NCBI GenBank assembly: GCA_031289815.1
Contig: JAITOS010000142.1
Coordinates: 1 to 20,430, forward strand
Source: Peptococcaceae bacterium
GTDB lineage: Bacteria; Bacillota; Desulfitobacteriia; Desulfitobacteriales; Desulfitobacteriaceae
DNA length: 20,430 nt
Reading direction: 5' to 3'
The notes under the pieces were generated by a model that saw only the letters and a list, made by a program, of their open reading frames with translations, was not told the origin of the DNA and made no database searches. Each line of letters begins with the position of its first letter. The stretch's first letter is position 1. The position numbers were made by a program, and so were the translations under genes. Shown piece after piece: positions 1-7,592 of this stretch.

Positions 1-845
1 TACCCCGCCTGAGTCGTATAGACCTGTTCCGGCGAAGAAGCGTCACAAGCTGTAATCGCCTTGGTCGGGCATTTTTCCAGGCAGACCTGCCGCTCGCATT
101 TTTCTATGCAGATCGCGGGATTGACCCAGGCCAGATTATTTTCCACCGTGATCGCCTCATGCGGGCATTGCTTTTTACAGAGACCGCAGCCGATACAAGC
201 GGTGGCACAGATTTTCCGCGCCACGGCTCCTTTGTCCTGTGATTTACAAGCAACAAACACCGAGGCCTTGGCCGGTATGATTTCGATAATCTTCTTGGGA
301 CAGGCCGCCGCGCATTTACCGCAACCCGTACAGGCCTTCTTGTCAATTTCCGGCAGACCCTGCGCGTTGAGACGAATAGCGTCAAAAACGCATTGTCTTA
401 CACAGGTGCCCATGCCCATACAGCCGTACTGACAATTTTTCGGTCCGGAATGCAACATACTCGCCGCCACACAATCCACGATGCCTGAGTATTCGTATTT
501 CTGAGAAGCGGGTCCGATGGGACTGGCGCACTTCACATAGGCTATTCTGGCTTCCACGTCCTCCGATACCTTTCCGGTCAATTCCGCCACCTTCAGGGCC
601 ACCGGTTTTTTCCCCGGAACGCACAGATTGGGAGGAATCTCTTCGTTTAAGACGACCGCCTCCGCATACGCCTGACAGCCCGCAAAGCCGCAAGCGCCGC
701 ATTGTCCCTTAGGCAATACGTCCTCCACCAAATGGATGAGCGGGTTTAACTCCACCGCCAGCTTTTTGTTGGCAAAAGCCAGAATCAAGCCGAAGAATAC
801 TCCTATAATGCCCATCAGGAGAAGAATTAATATGATATTATTCAT
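1..845 (-). CDS. rnfB: RnfB, electron transport complex iron-sulfur subunit (3' end outside window)
   Basis: RnfB accepts electrons from reduced ferredoxin and feeds the membrane Rnf complex, which reduces NAD+ while pumping Na+ or H+. The reading frame starts at ATG 845-843 and stays open to the left edge (281 codons visible), so the C-terminus is missing. Residues 3-24 form one membrane anchor. A Fes-type 4Fe-4S domain follows with Cys49, Cys52, Cys57 and Cys75. Four further cysteine groups suit 4Fe-4S clusters: 138/142/148/152, 172/175/178/182 (CTGCGKC), 217/220/223/227 (CIGCGLC) and 246/250/255/259. This is a multi-cluster RnfB, longer than the proteobacterial form. It lies 17 bases after rnfA and is the last visible gene of the rnfCDGEAB operon. 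Family assignment is secure; the full cluster count is not known because of truncation. Confidence 0.95.
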   Translation of the reverse strand, partial: MNNIILILLLMGIIGVFFGLILAFANKKLAVELNPLIHLVEDVLPKGQCGACGFAGCQAYAEAVVLNEEIPPNLCVPGKKPVALKVAELTGKVSEDVEARIAYVKCASPIGPASQKYEYSGIVDCVAASMLHSGPKNCQYGCMGMGTCVRQCVFDAIRLNAQGLPEIDKKACTGCGKCAAACPKKIIEIIPAKASVFVACKSQDKGAVARKICATACIGCGLCKKQCPHEAITVENNLAWVNPAICIEKCERQVCLEKCPTKAITACDASSPEQVYTTQAG

Positions 846-862
846 TCTTTTTCGCTACCTTT

Positions 863-1444
863 CTAAATCGTGATCATCCCGGAAAAACCAAGGAAGGCCA
901 AAGACAGACAGCCGGCGACGATAAAAGCGATTCCTAATCCTTCAAGCGGTTTGGGAACGTCGGCCAGCACCAGTTTTTCTCTCAGACTGGCCATCAAAAC
1001 AAGCGCTAAACCAAATCCTATCCCGGCGCCCACGGCGTTCACCGTACTCAAGGCAAAGGAATACTGGGAGCGGATATTGATCAGCGGCACGCTGAGAATG
1101 ATACAGTTGGTGGCGATCAATAAGAGGTAAATGCCCCACATATCATAGAGCGCGGGGGCAAATTTTCTGATGATCATTTCCAGCAATTGCACAAAGCTGG
1201 CGATCAGGAGCACGAGCACCACCAAGGATAAGAAGGTCAGGTTTAAGGGAACCAGGATCAGGTTATAGACCGCCCAGGAGCAAATGGAACTCAGCGTCAT
1301 CACCGAGGTCACGGCCATCCCCATGCCGATGGAAGCGTTGAGGCTCTTGGACACGCCGAAGAAAATGCACAAGCCTAAAAATCTGGTTAACACAAAGTTG
1401 TTGATTAATACGGCGCTGACAAACAGCAGCAGGTATTGCGTCAT
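863..1444 (-). CDS. rnfA: RnfA, membrane subunit of the Rnf complex
   Basis: RnfA is an integral membrane subunit that, with RnfE, forms the central pseudo-symmetric pair of the Rnf complex and carries electrons across the membrane. The protein has 193 residues, the usual length, and is almost entirely hydrophobic with about six membrane helices. The two family cysteines thought to help bind the intramembrane iron-sulfur centre are present: Cys26 in 'FLGLCIFFG' and Cys114 in 'ATNCIILS'. The ATG overlaps the rnfE stop as ATGA, so translation is likely coupled to rnfE. The start is the only one that preserves the conserved N-terminus (MTQYLLLFVSAVLINNFVL). RnfA and NqrE are homologous; the neighbouring rnfB and rnfC make Rnf, not Nqr, the right call. 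Confidence 0.96.
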   Translation of the reverse strand: MTQYLLLFVSAVLINNFVLTRFLGLCIFFGVSKSLNASIGMGMAVTSVMTLSSICSWAVYNLILVPLNLTFLSLVVLVLLIASFVQLLEMIIRKFAPALYDMWGIYLLLIATNCIILSVPLINIRSQYSFALSTVNAVGAGIGFGLALVLMASLREKLVLADVPKPLEGLGIAFIVAGCLSLAFLGFSGMITI

Positions 1445-2067
1445 GATACGGCCTCCTCTCTAACCTTCTGGCGTTTTTCCCAGTATTTAACGATGAGCTT
1501 AAACAGCGCCACCAGGTAGCCGATGAGAATGAAAGCGCCGGGAGGCAGAATCATAATGAGCGCCGGCGGATAGGAGGCTCCCAAAAGATTCACCCCTAAC
1601 AGACTGCCGGTGCCGATGAGTTCCCTGATAACGCCAATGATCAGCATAGCGATGATAAAGCCGCAGCCCATGCCAAAGCCATCCATGAAGGAACGGACGA
1701 CATTATTTTTGGAGGCGAATACTTCCGCCCTGGCCAAGATAATGGCAAAGACGACGACCAGCTCCAGATAGATCCCTAAATCCTTATATAACAGCGGGAA
1801 ATAGGCTTGCAGCAATAATCCGGCCACGGTCACGATCGTGGCAATGGAGATGATATAAATGGGTACCCGCACCTTGGGATTCACCAGTTTTCTAATCAGG
1901 GACACCACCACGTTATTGGTCGTAATAACAAAGGTCACGGTCAGCCCCATCGTTAAGGCGGTGGATATGGAAGACGTCACCGCCAGAGCCGGACAGAGGC
2001 TCAAGGCCAGCACCAATATAGGATTTTCCAGGATCAGTCCTTTTGAAAATATTTTCCAAAATTCCAT
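1441..2067 (-). CDS. rnfE: RnfE, membrane subunit of the Rnf complex (second conserved Cys absent)
   Basis: RnfE is the partner of RnfA in the membrane core of the Rnf ferredoxin:NAD+ oxidoreductase. It has 208 residues and about six membrane helices. The first family cysteine is present (Cys25, 'LSLCPALAVTSS'). The second, normally in a V/T-N-C-I motif just before 'GRAEAFA', is replaced here: the text reads 'VVVFAIILARAEVFASKN', with Ala108 at the cysteine position. An extra Cys135 lies in 'GFGMGCGF', where the family usually has a small or hydrophobic residue. The start codon shares one base with the rnfG stop (TAATG), and AAGGAGGG inside the end of rnfG is its ribosome binding site. Identity as RnfE is clear from context and sequence; whether its iron site is intact is uncertain. 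Confidence 0.95.
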   Translation of the reverse strand: MEFWKIFSKGLILENPILVLALSLCPALAVTSSISTALTMGLTVTFVITTNNVVVSLIRKLVNPKVRVPIYIISIATIVTVAGLLLQAYFPLLYKDLGIYLELVVVFAIILARAEVFASKNNVVRSFMDGFGMGCGFIIAMLIIGVIRELIGTGSLLGVNLLGASYPPALIMILPPGAFILIGYLVALFKLIVKYWEKRQKVREEAVS

Positions 2068-2630
2068 TACGATTTCCCTCCTTGCGTAAAGGCGGCCACT
2101 TCCTCCACCGCTTCCCGTACCGCCTTGGTAACGGCTCTGGAGGTGATGGTCGAGCCGCTGATCGATTGAATGAGTTCCTTTTGCGTGGGATCCTTCGTTA
2201 CTTCCAGCGCTTCTGCCCCTTTACCGATAAATTGGTCGGCAAAAAGCGGAGCCGACGCCTTATCCCCCAACCCCGGCGTTTCATTGCTCTCGGTAATGCT
2301 ATATTTTATCACCTTCAGATCAAGGTCAATCGCCACCAAAAGCTCAATCGTGCCACCATACCCCTTACTGGCCGCCGGTACGATATAGGCGATCACCTGG
2401 CCGTCCTTTTGGGCGGTATACCATTCCTCTTTGCCTTCGATTTCCTGGTAGTCGTCCGCTTCCACTACCAGGCTTTGGAGGGAAAGCTGTTTCAGTTCGA
2501 TTTGTTTTTCTTCAGCGATACCGTGCGTCAACGAGTAGGTGATCGCAATAATCAACCCGGAAATCAGACAAGCGCCGATCAAATTAGCGGCTATTTTAAA
2601 GATACTGTCTTGATTGCTCGTATGTTCCAT
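2067..2630 (-). CDS. rnfG: RnfG, FMN-carrying subunit of the Rnf complex
   Basis: RnfG carries covalently bound FMN on the outer face of the membrane and passes electrons within Rnf. I start it at ATG 2630, giving 187 residues, because TGAGG sits five bases upstream; the longer open frame to 2678 overlaps rnfD by 41 bases and lacks a ribosome site. Residues 13-35 form the membrane anchor (NLIGACLISGLIIAITYSLT). The FMN-binding domain follows, with the family motif 'NETPGLGDKA' at 116-125 and the flavinylation motif SGST at 158-161, followed by ITS; Thr161 is the expected FMN attachment residue. The usual motif is SGAT, so Ala is replaced by Ser at 160, a mild variation. The rnfD stop lies just ahead of the start, and the gene is translationally linked to rnfE. 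Confidence 0.94.
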   Translation of the reverse strand: MEHTSNQDSIFKIAANLIGACLISGLIIAITYSLTHGIAEEKQIELKQLSLQSLVVEADDYQEIEGKEEWYTAQKDGQVIAYIVPAASKGYGGTIELLVAIDLDLKVIKYSITESNETPGLGDKASAPLFADQFIGKGAEALEVTKDPTQKELIQSISGSTITSRAVTKAVREAVEEVAAFTQGGKS

Positions 2631-2637
2631 TTTTTCC

Positions 2638-3639
2638 TCACTTCCTTCCATATTGGGCCGGTTGAATAAAGCGGTCAATTAAAGGCGTAACGCAGTTCAT
2701 CAACAGGATAGAATAACAGACGCCTTCCGGATAGCCACCTAAAAGCCTGATCAGCACGGTGATCGCTCCGGCGCCCACGGCAAAGATGATTTTTCCTTTG
2801 CGCGTGATCGGGGTCGTCACATAATCCGTTATCATAAAAAACGCGCCGATCACCAGTCCGCCGGCCATCATATGGAACAACGGGTCACCGCTGAATAAGC
2901 CGTTAGAACCGCCGAACGCCCACGTAAGTATGCCTACGGTGCCAATCATGAACACCGGCGCCACCCAGTCAATGTAGCGCTTGTAAATTAATATGATCCC
3001 GCCGATAACCAACAATAAGACGGAGGTTTCGCCAATGCTCCCATTTCTAAAACCCAAAAATAAGGCCGTATACATATCCGACTGACTGCCAAAGGTTTGG
3101 ATCAGGGCTTCATAGCCCTGCTGTTTTAAAATATTTAAAGGGGTGGCGCTGGTAACTGTGTCAATCACCGACGGCATTTTAGTCCAGGTCGTCATGGCGA
3201 CCGGCCAGGAAACCATCAGGGCGGCCCTGCCGATATGCGCCGGATTGAAAATGTTCTGTCCCAGACCGCCCATAGAGTGTTTAGCGATGACAATCGCAAT
3301 AAACGAGCCGATGATCGGTACGAACAGGGGAACGGCCGGCGGCAGACACATCGCCAGCAGCAAGCCGCACAGGAGGGCGCTGCCGTCGCTGACCGTCACT
3401 CTTTTCTTGCGGATCTTTTGCACCAGCGCTTCAAAGATCAGCGCGGATAAGCTACCGGCCAGCAAGGTCCGGAAAGCGGGAACGCCGAAATAATATACGG
3501 CGAAGATGACCGCCGGCATTAAGGCCGCGACCACGGTCCACATGATCTTCTGGGTGGAGTCGTTTGACAAAATATGAGGCGAAGACGATACAATGAGTTG
3601 ATTAGCGCTATCTTCCTGATGGCTATTTTCCACGCTCAT
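2638..3639 (-). CDS. rnfD: RnfD, FMN-carrying membrane subunit of the Rnf complex
   Basis: RnfD is an integral membrane subunit with covalent FMN, homologous to NqrB, and part of the ion-translocating core of Rnf. It has 333 residues with about nine or ten hydrophobic segments. Visible family motifs are 'GGLGQNIFNPAHIGRA' (124-139), next to a membrane helix, and 'VTSATPLNI' (162-170), where Thr166 in S-A-T-P-L is the predicted flavinylation site. The ATG directly abuts the rnfC stop (TAG-ATG), and GGAGGG upstream inside the end of rnfC acts as ribosome site. The cytoplasmic N-terminal 30 residues are polar and poorly conserved. The order C-D-G-E-A-B matches Rnf operons of anaerobes. No truncation or frame problem is seen. 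Confidence 0.96.
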   Translation of the reverse strand: MSVENSHQEDSANQLIVSSSPHILSNDSTQKIMWTVVAALMPAVIFAVYYFGVPAFRTLLAGSLSALIFEALVQKIRKKRVTVSDGSALLCGLLLAMCLPPAVPLFVPIIGSFIAIVIAKHSMGGLGQNIFNPAHIGRAALMVSWPVAMTTWTKMPSVIDTVTSATPLNILKQQGYEALIQTFGSQSDMYTALFLGFRNGSIGETSVLLLVIGGIILIYKRYIDWVAPVFMIGTVGILTWAFGGSNGLFSGDPLFHMMAGGLVIGAFFMITDYVTTPITRKGKIIFAVGAGAITVLIRLLGGYPEGVCYSILLMNCVTPLIDRFIQPAQYGRK

Positions 3640-4956
3640 CTATTTCCCTCCTTTTTCCGCTGCCAGTTTTTTAGAATACCGGACATATTGTACAATCTTC
3701 CTCTTGGCCGGACAGACAAAACTACAGCAGCCGCATTCCATACAGTCCAGCAGCTGGTAGTCATTTTTCGCTTCGTCGATCATGCCTCTTTCTCCCAGAA
3801 TACTTAACATACTGGGATTCAATCCCATCGGACAGGCCTCGATACAGCGGCCGCAACGAATACAGGCCGATTCCAGATCGCTGTTCAGCTCCTTCTTCCC
3901 CAGCAAGAGGATCCCGTTCGTTCCTTTAATCACCGGAACCTCCAGGGTATATTGCGCTACCCCCATGAAGGGGCCGCCCATCAGGATCTTATCCGGCTGA
4001 AAACTGAAGCCGCCGCATTGAGCAATGGCGTCCTGAAAGCTCGTGCCAATCCGTAATCTCAGATTTTTGGGTTCCTTCACCGCGCCGCCGCTGACAGTAA
4101 CGATTCTCTCGATCAGCGGGATTCCGTATTTTACGGCGTTGCCGATCGCCATCGCCGTGCCCACGTTTTGCACCACGACCCCCACGCTCATCGGCAGTTT
4201 CCCCGAAGGAACCTCGCGTTGGGCTAGGGTTTTGATGATCATCTTTTCCGCGCCGTGCGGATAACGGGTCGGGATCGGCCTCACCTGAACGCCGGTTCCC
4301 TGACAAGCCTCTTGCATCACCTTCACCGCGTCCGGTTTATTATCCTCGATCCCGATATAGACGTTTTTCACCGACAAGACCTTTTGAATGATCAAAACAC
4401 CGGTGACGACGAGCTCCGAGTGCTCCAGCATCGTCCGGTGATCCGCGGTTAAAAAGGGCTCGCATTCCGCGGCGTTGATGATCAGCGTGTCAATCGGACT
4501 GTCCTTGGGCGGCAGCAATTTAATATGCACGGGAAAAGTGGCGCCTCCCAGTCCGACAATGCCGGCGTTTTTAATCAGCTCCAGTAATTCTTCCTTGCTG
4601 AGCTTTTCCCAGGAACGCTCGCTGAGAAGCCCTTCTTCCCAGGCATCCTGTCCGTCATTTTCGATGACGATCGCCGGACATTGCCCCAGGCCGGGATGAG
4701 GTTTGTCGGCGACTTCAATGACCGTGCCCGATAAGGAAGCGTGAATATGGCTGGCTAAAGGGGCGTTGGCCGCCGCGATCCTTTGCCCTTTCTTCACCAC
4801 ATCCCCTTTTTTCACGACCGGCTCGCAGGGAGCGCCCAAATGCTGCCGGACGGGGATCACCACCCTTTCCGGCAAGGCGTTGCTTTCTATGGGCTTTCCT
4901 TCCGTCGCTGTTTTGCGCGTATCCGGATGGACGCCCCATTTGACTTTGCTCAACAT
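3640..4956 (-). CDS. rnfC: RnfC, NADH-reactive subunit of the Rnf complex
   Basis: RnfC is the peripheral subunit that binds FMN and NAD(H) and carries two 4Fe-4S clusters, linking the membrane core to the NAD+ pool. It has 438 residues, the compact form of anaerobes without the long repetitive C-terminal tail seen in some proteobacteria. The N-terminal barrel-sandwich domain spans roughly residues 1-105; the Rossmann-like flavin and nucleotide region starts near 'GIVGLGGATFPVHIK' (132-146) and includes 'INAAECEPFLTADHR'. The cluster motifs are CIRCGRCIEACP and CMECGCCSFVCP near the C-terminus. ATG 4956 is preceded by AAGGAGAT at good spacing. It is the first gene of the rnf operon, behind the promoter-like sequence at 5006-5034. 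Confidence 0.96.
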   Translation of the reverse strand: MLSKVKWGVHPDTRKTATEGKPIESNALPERVVIPVRQHLGAPCEPVVKKGDVVKKGQRIAAANAPLASHIHASLSGTVIEVADKPHPGLGQCPAIVIENDGQDAWEEGLLSERSWEKLSKEELLELIKNAGIVGLGGATFPVHIKLLPPKDSPIDTLIINAAECEPFLTADHRTMLEHSELVVTGVLIIQKVLSVKNVYIGIEDNKPDAVKVMQEACQGTGVQVRPIPTRYPHGAEKMIIKTLAQREVPSGKLPMSVGVVVQNVGTAMAIGNAVKYGIPLIERIVTVSGGAVKEPKNLRLRIGTSFQDAIAQCGGFSFQPDKILMGGPFMGVAQYTLEVPVIKGTNGILLLGKKELNSDLESACIRCGRCIEACPMGLNPSMLSILGERGMIDEAKNDYQLLDCMECGCCSFVCPAKRKIVQYVRYSKKLAAEKGGK

Positions 4957-5005
4957 AGTAACATCTCCTTAATTTGATGAATAAAAATCGTTAAAAACAT
5001 TATCA

Positions 5006-5034
5006 ATTATAATAAAAAATACCGGTTTGGGAAA
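5006..5034 (-). promoter_or_regulatory. Candidate sigma-A promoter of the rnf operon
   Basis: On the minus strand a perfect -10 box TATAAT (5011-5006) lies about 50 bases before the rnfC start in an AT-rich stretch. With a 17-base spacer the -35 position reads TTTCCC, a poor match to TTGACA. The weak -35 would suit an activated promoter, but this is inference from spacing only. Confidence 0.5.
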
Positions 5035-5124
5035 GACTAATTTTCTTGATTTTCGCTAAAAACCGTAAAAAACAGCGCCGAAATCCCTTTATTTCCAAAA
5101 AAGAACCCTTCCCTCACCTGCATC

Positions 5125-5157
5125 GTAAAATACAGAGCGCTGAAACAGCTATTTTAC
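5125..5157. repeat. Nested inverted repeat upstream of the rnf promoter
   Basis: Perfect 8-base arms GTAAAATA (5125-5132) and TATTTTAC (5150-5157) enclose a second small stem GCTG-AAA-CAGC (5139-5149). The element sits between the terminator of the upstream gene and the rnf promoter, about 90 bases upstream of the -35 position. It may be an operator or only a hairpin in the trailing transcript; neither is shown. Confidence 0.5.
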
Positions 5158-5163
5158 AGGACA

Positions 5164-5210
5164 TAAAAAAGAGCATTCATCTTATTTTATCTTACCACAA
5201 ATGAATGCTC
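5164..5210 (-). terminator. Intrinsic terminator after the gene at 5247-5804
   Basis: Read on the minus strand, GAGCATTCAT pairs perfectly with ATGAATGCTC (10 bp) around a 20-base AT-rich loop and is followed directly by TTTTTTAT. It lies 37 bases after the stop codon of the unknown membrane-anchored protein and separates it from the rnf operon. Confidence 0.85.
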
Positions 5211-5246
5211 ATTGGATACCCCACGTTGATATACCGGCGGAACTTT

Positions 5247-5804
5247 TTACGTTTTTTTGACGCTTGAATCGACCAAAAAGCGATAATTTGCTGCCGTTGC
5301 CTGCTTTACCCCTCCCTGCGGATTGGCGTTCACGCGCAGGACAAGGTGATGCTGTCCGGCAATCGCGTCCTTTCCCAGCGCGTCGCCAAAGGCTTTGACC
5401 CCATGAAACGTCACCCTGGCGACCGCTCCCGGCTCAATCGCTTGCAGGCTTCCTGACTTGATGACTTTCTGCGTCTCGTCGCCCACTAAAGAAATCGCTA
5501 ATTCAAGCGGAACGTCCGTAATTTTTTGTGACGTCGTGTTTTCTAAAGTGACCGTTACATCAAAGGTTTTTGCCGGAATGACCTTCATTCCTTTCAGCGT
5601 TACATCGCCGTAGGTCATATCGCGCGTAATACTGGCGGGATCCAGGACCACATTCACCATTTGCACTTCCGGAACCGCTCCGTTCTGGCTGGCGCTCGTC
5701 GTTTTCTGCCGCGCGCCCGCCGCCGTGTACATGACCATCACCGCCAACATGACGCCCAGGACCACCTTCACATACTTGCGTTCCACCATGATAAATCGCG
5801 CCAT
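5247..5804 (-). CDS. Membrane-anchored protein of unknown function with a beta-sandwich-like outer domain
   Basis: I do not recognise this 185-residue protein by name. Residues 12-33 form a single N-terminal membrane segment (VVLGVMLAVMVMYTAAGA) after a short basic stretch, so it is either an anchored or a cleaved exported protein. No lipobox cysteine is present. After a Ser/Thr/Gln-rich linker (34-42), residues 45-180 alternate hydrophobic and polar residues with 'FDVTVTLENTTSQKITDVPL' and 'GAVARVTFHGVKAF', the pattern of an immunoglobulin-like or CARDB-like fold that often works as an adhesion or assembly module. GGAGGA lies eight bases before the ATG. It stands alone between two terminators; 33 bases separate the end of the upstream terminator from the start, leaving little room for its own promoter. 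Function is unknown. Confidence 0.8.
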   Translation of the reverse strand: MARFIMVERKYVKVVLGVMLAVMVMYTAAGARQKTTSASQNGAVPEVQMVNVVLDPASITRDMTYGDVTLKGMKVIPAKTFDVTVTLENTTSQKITDVPLELAISLVGDETQKVIKSGSLQAIEPGAVARVTFHGVKAFGDALGKDAIAGQHHLVLRVNANPQGGVKQATAANYRFLVDSSVKKT

Positions 5805-5837
5805 AGCATGACTCCTCCTCCTGAAAATTATTCTCTT

Positions 5838-5876
5838 AAAAAAATCCTATGCGCCATTTGTCCGGACATGCATAGG
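5838..5876 (-). terminator. Intrinsic terminator after the helicase-loader gene
   Basis: On the minus strand CCTATGC pairs with GCATAGG (7 bp) around a 17-base loop and is followed by ATTTTTTT. The loop itself holds the palindrome TGTCCGGACA, which could form an alternative structure. It lies 35 bases after the stop at 5912 and just before the ribosome site of the next gene, so partial read-through is possible. Confidence 0.75.
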
Positions 5877-5911
5877 CTGTACAAATTTTTATGAGATTTT
5901 CAGGCGGTGGG

Positions 5912-6748
5912 TTACAGCTTGGGGCGTTGCTGATATTTCAGCAGGCGGATATCCTGAGCGCAGGAAAGCCTGTAGCCTTGCGTCATTTCAAAGATTCTGG
6001 ACGTCGTCCGGTCTCCCAGACATTCATCCATTTGTTTTACCGACAGATTGGTGGTAATCACCGTCTGGAGCTGGGCGTTCAGGCGATAATTGATAATCGA
6101 GTAAAGCTTATTAATCGTCCATTCCGTATAATTATGAGCGCCTAAATCATCCAAAATCAGTATTTGAACCGTGCGGGCCGCTTCGATGACGTCAAATTCC
6201 GATGTTTCCGAACGCTTGTCATAGGTGGATTTTATTTCATCCAGCAGTTCCGGAACGACCAAAAACAGCACGTCCAAGCCCTGTTGCGTGAGCGCGTTGG
6301 CGATGGCGGCCGCTAAAAACGTTTTTCCGGAGCCGACCGGGCCGGTAAAGAGCAGACCCAAGCCAGACCGATTCTGAGTACAGCGATCCGTAAAATCCAT
6401 TGCCGCTTGCAAGGCTTTCTTCGCGTTTTCCAGATGTGACCGCTCATTTTTTTCATCCTGCCTATAATATTCCAAATTAAATTGATCAAAAGCGCATTCC
6501 AGCAATTGTCCCGAAATACGGGCGTCTCTCAAGCGGCGGCGCAGGTTTTTTTGGCGCATACAGGCGCATGGCCGCGCGCTATTCTTATCCTCTTCAAAGA
6601 TAATCCCATGATCCGCGCATAACGGACAACTTGGCTTGACCGCCCCAAAGGCGTTTTCCGGAAGATGCCGTCCGTCCGACGGTTCTGTTTCTCGCTTTGA
6701 CAGGAGATTTTCCATATCCGCATGGATGATTTGTTTTAAACTCTTCAT
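5912..6748 (-). CDS. DnaI/DnaC-type helicase-loader ATPase
   Basis: This 278-residue AAA+ ATPase matches the DnaC/DnaI/IstB-like family; it probably loads the replicative helicase at origins or restarting forks. The N-terminal part carries a four-cysteine zinc site (Cys41, Cys44, Cys61, Cys63), typical of DnaI-like loaders. The ATPase domain has Walker A GPVGSGKT (136-143), Walker B 'ILILDDLGA' (196-204), a sensor-1 motif 'TVITTNLS' (229-236) and 'GDRTTSRIFEM' (245-255) with the candidate arginine finger. GGAGGGGAG lies before the ATG. It follows the DnaD-domain gene by 41 bases, and that pairing favours a replication role over a transposase helper: no istA or other transposase is nearby. It could instead be prophage-derived, but no phage genes are seen here. 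Confidence 0.87.
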   Translation of the reverse strand: MKSLKQIIHADMENLLSKRETEPSDGRHLPENAFGAVKPSCPLCADHGIIFEEDKNSARPCACMRQKNLRRRLRDARISGQLLECAFDQFNLEYYRQDEKNERSHLENAKKALQAAMDFTDRCTQNRSGLGLLFTGPVGSGKTFLAAAIANALTQQGLDVLFLVVPELLDEIKSTYDKRSETSEFDVIEAARTVQILILDDLGAHNYTEWTINKLYSIINYRLNAQLQTVITTNLSVKQMDECLGDRTTSRIFEMTQGYRLSCAQDIRLLKYQQRPKL

Positions 6749-6789
6749 TGGCGCTTGCTCCCCTCCATCAGCCCAAGTTCCCCTTTATA

Positions 6790-7554
6790 TTATAGATCAA
6801 AATTATCATATTTGGATGAAACCGTTTTCTTTTTGCTGGCGGAACGGGTTTTTTTCTCATGGCGTTCCTGAAAAAAGGCGTCTTCGGCTTCAATTTCCGT
6901 CAATGTGCGCAAATTTTTCTTTTCCCATTCGCGCAAAATAGAATCCAAATATCTGAAATTTCTAATACCCGCGCCAACGCCGCGCCGCAAAGCTTCGACA
7001 ATGAGTTCCTGAGAAAAATCAGCGGTTAACCAACGGCCAATAAATTCACATTCCATTCCGGTTAACGGTCTTCCCAGTTCTTTTTCGTAAGTTTTAATCA
7101 AAGAAGAGAGTTGGGGGTGGGATGGGGAAAGCGCGTCCTTTTCCGCCTCTTTATCGCCATTCTTCTTCTGGACAAGCTCGATTTCAAAGCGTTTAAAGCT
7201 TTCTATCGCCCAGTGTTCAGCTAACTCATTGATCAGGCCGATCAGGTTATAGGCGCTGAACCAACGATTGTTCAGGCTGTCCCAATGTTTCTCAATGGCT
7301 AGAAATTCACATTCCAAAAGACGCGCCAGAGAATTTTCTATTTCTTTTTCAGGGATTCCCATCCGCTTGGCCAGTTCTTTCACCGTTGGATACACATTCT
7401 TGTCGGCGTCACTCAGGATATGCAGGATCAGAATAAATTCCTGCGAACTAATCCCCAGTTCAATATAGTTTTCCAACAAGTATTTGGGAACAGGCAACGC
7501 GCCAGAAAACAAAAGAGCCTGCGTAAAGCTCCCATATACATTCACTTTGTTCAT
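6790..7554 (-). CDS. DnaD-domain primosomal replication protein
   Basis: DnaD-type proteins bind and remodel DNA and help recruit the helicase loader during initiation or restart. Residues from about 8 to 120 resemble the DnaD N-terminal winged-helix region, including 'VYPTVKELAKRMGIPEKEIENSLARLLE'. After a charged linker ('KKNGDKEAEKDALSPSHP'), residues ~140-215 form the C-terminal DnaD/DnaB2 domain, ending in the hallmark 'IRNFRYLDSILREWEKKN'. The tail is basic and Ser/Lys-rich. I start it at ATG 7554, because GGAGTGG lies nine bases ahead; the open frame begins with TTG 7569, which has no ribosome site. It gives 254 residues. It precedes the helicase-loader gene, a common pairing. No Walker motifs are present, as expected. 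It could also be called DnaB2-type. Confidence 0.86.
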   Translation of the reverse strand: MNKVNVYGSFTQALLFSGALPVPKYLLENYIELGISSQEFILILHILSDADKNVYPTVKELAKRMGIPEKEIENSLARLLECEFLAIEKHWDSLNNRWFSAYNLIGLINELAEHWAIESFKRFEIELVQKKNGDKEAEKDALSPSHPQLSSLIKTYEKELGRPLTGMECEFIGRWLTADFSQELIVEALRRGVGAGIRNFRYLDSILREWEKKNLRTLTEIEAEDAFFQERHEKKTRSASKKKTVSSKYDNFDL

Positions 7555-7592
7555 CAAATTCCACTCCAATAATCAAAAGTTTATCCATATTA

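Noticed and set aside
382..702. 106-codon minus-strand open frame within rnfB
   Set aside because: The rnfB frame carries all the iron-sulfur motifs; this is an out-of-frame shadow.
2043..2669. 208-codon plus-strand open frame opposite rnfG
   Set aside because: It is a mirror of a well-supported coding gene, with no ribosome site or recognisable motif.
5912..6748. Possibility that the ATPase is an IstB transposition helper
   Set aside because: No istA-like transposase or terminal inverted repeats nearby, and the adjacent DnaD-domain gene fits replication better.
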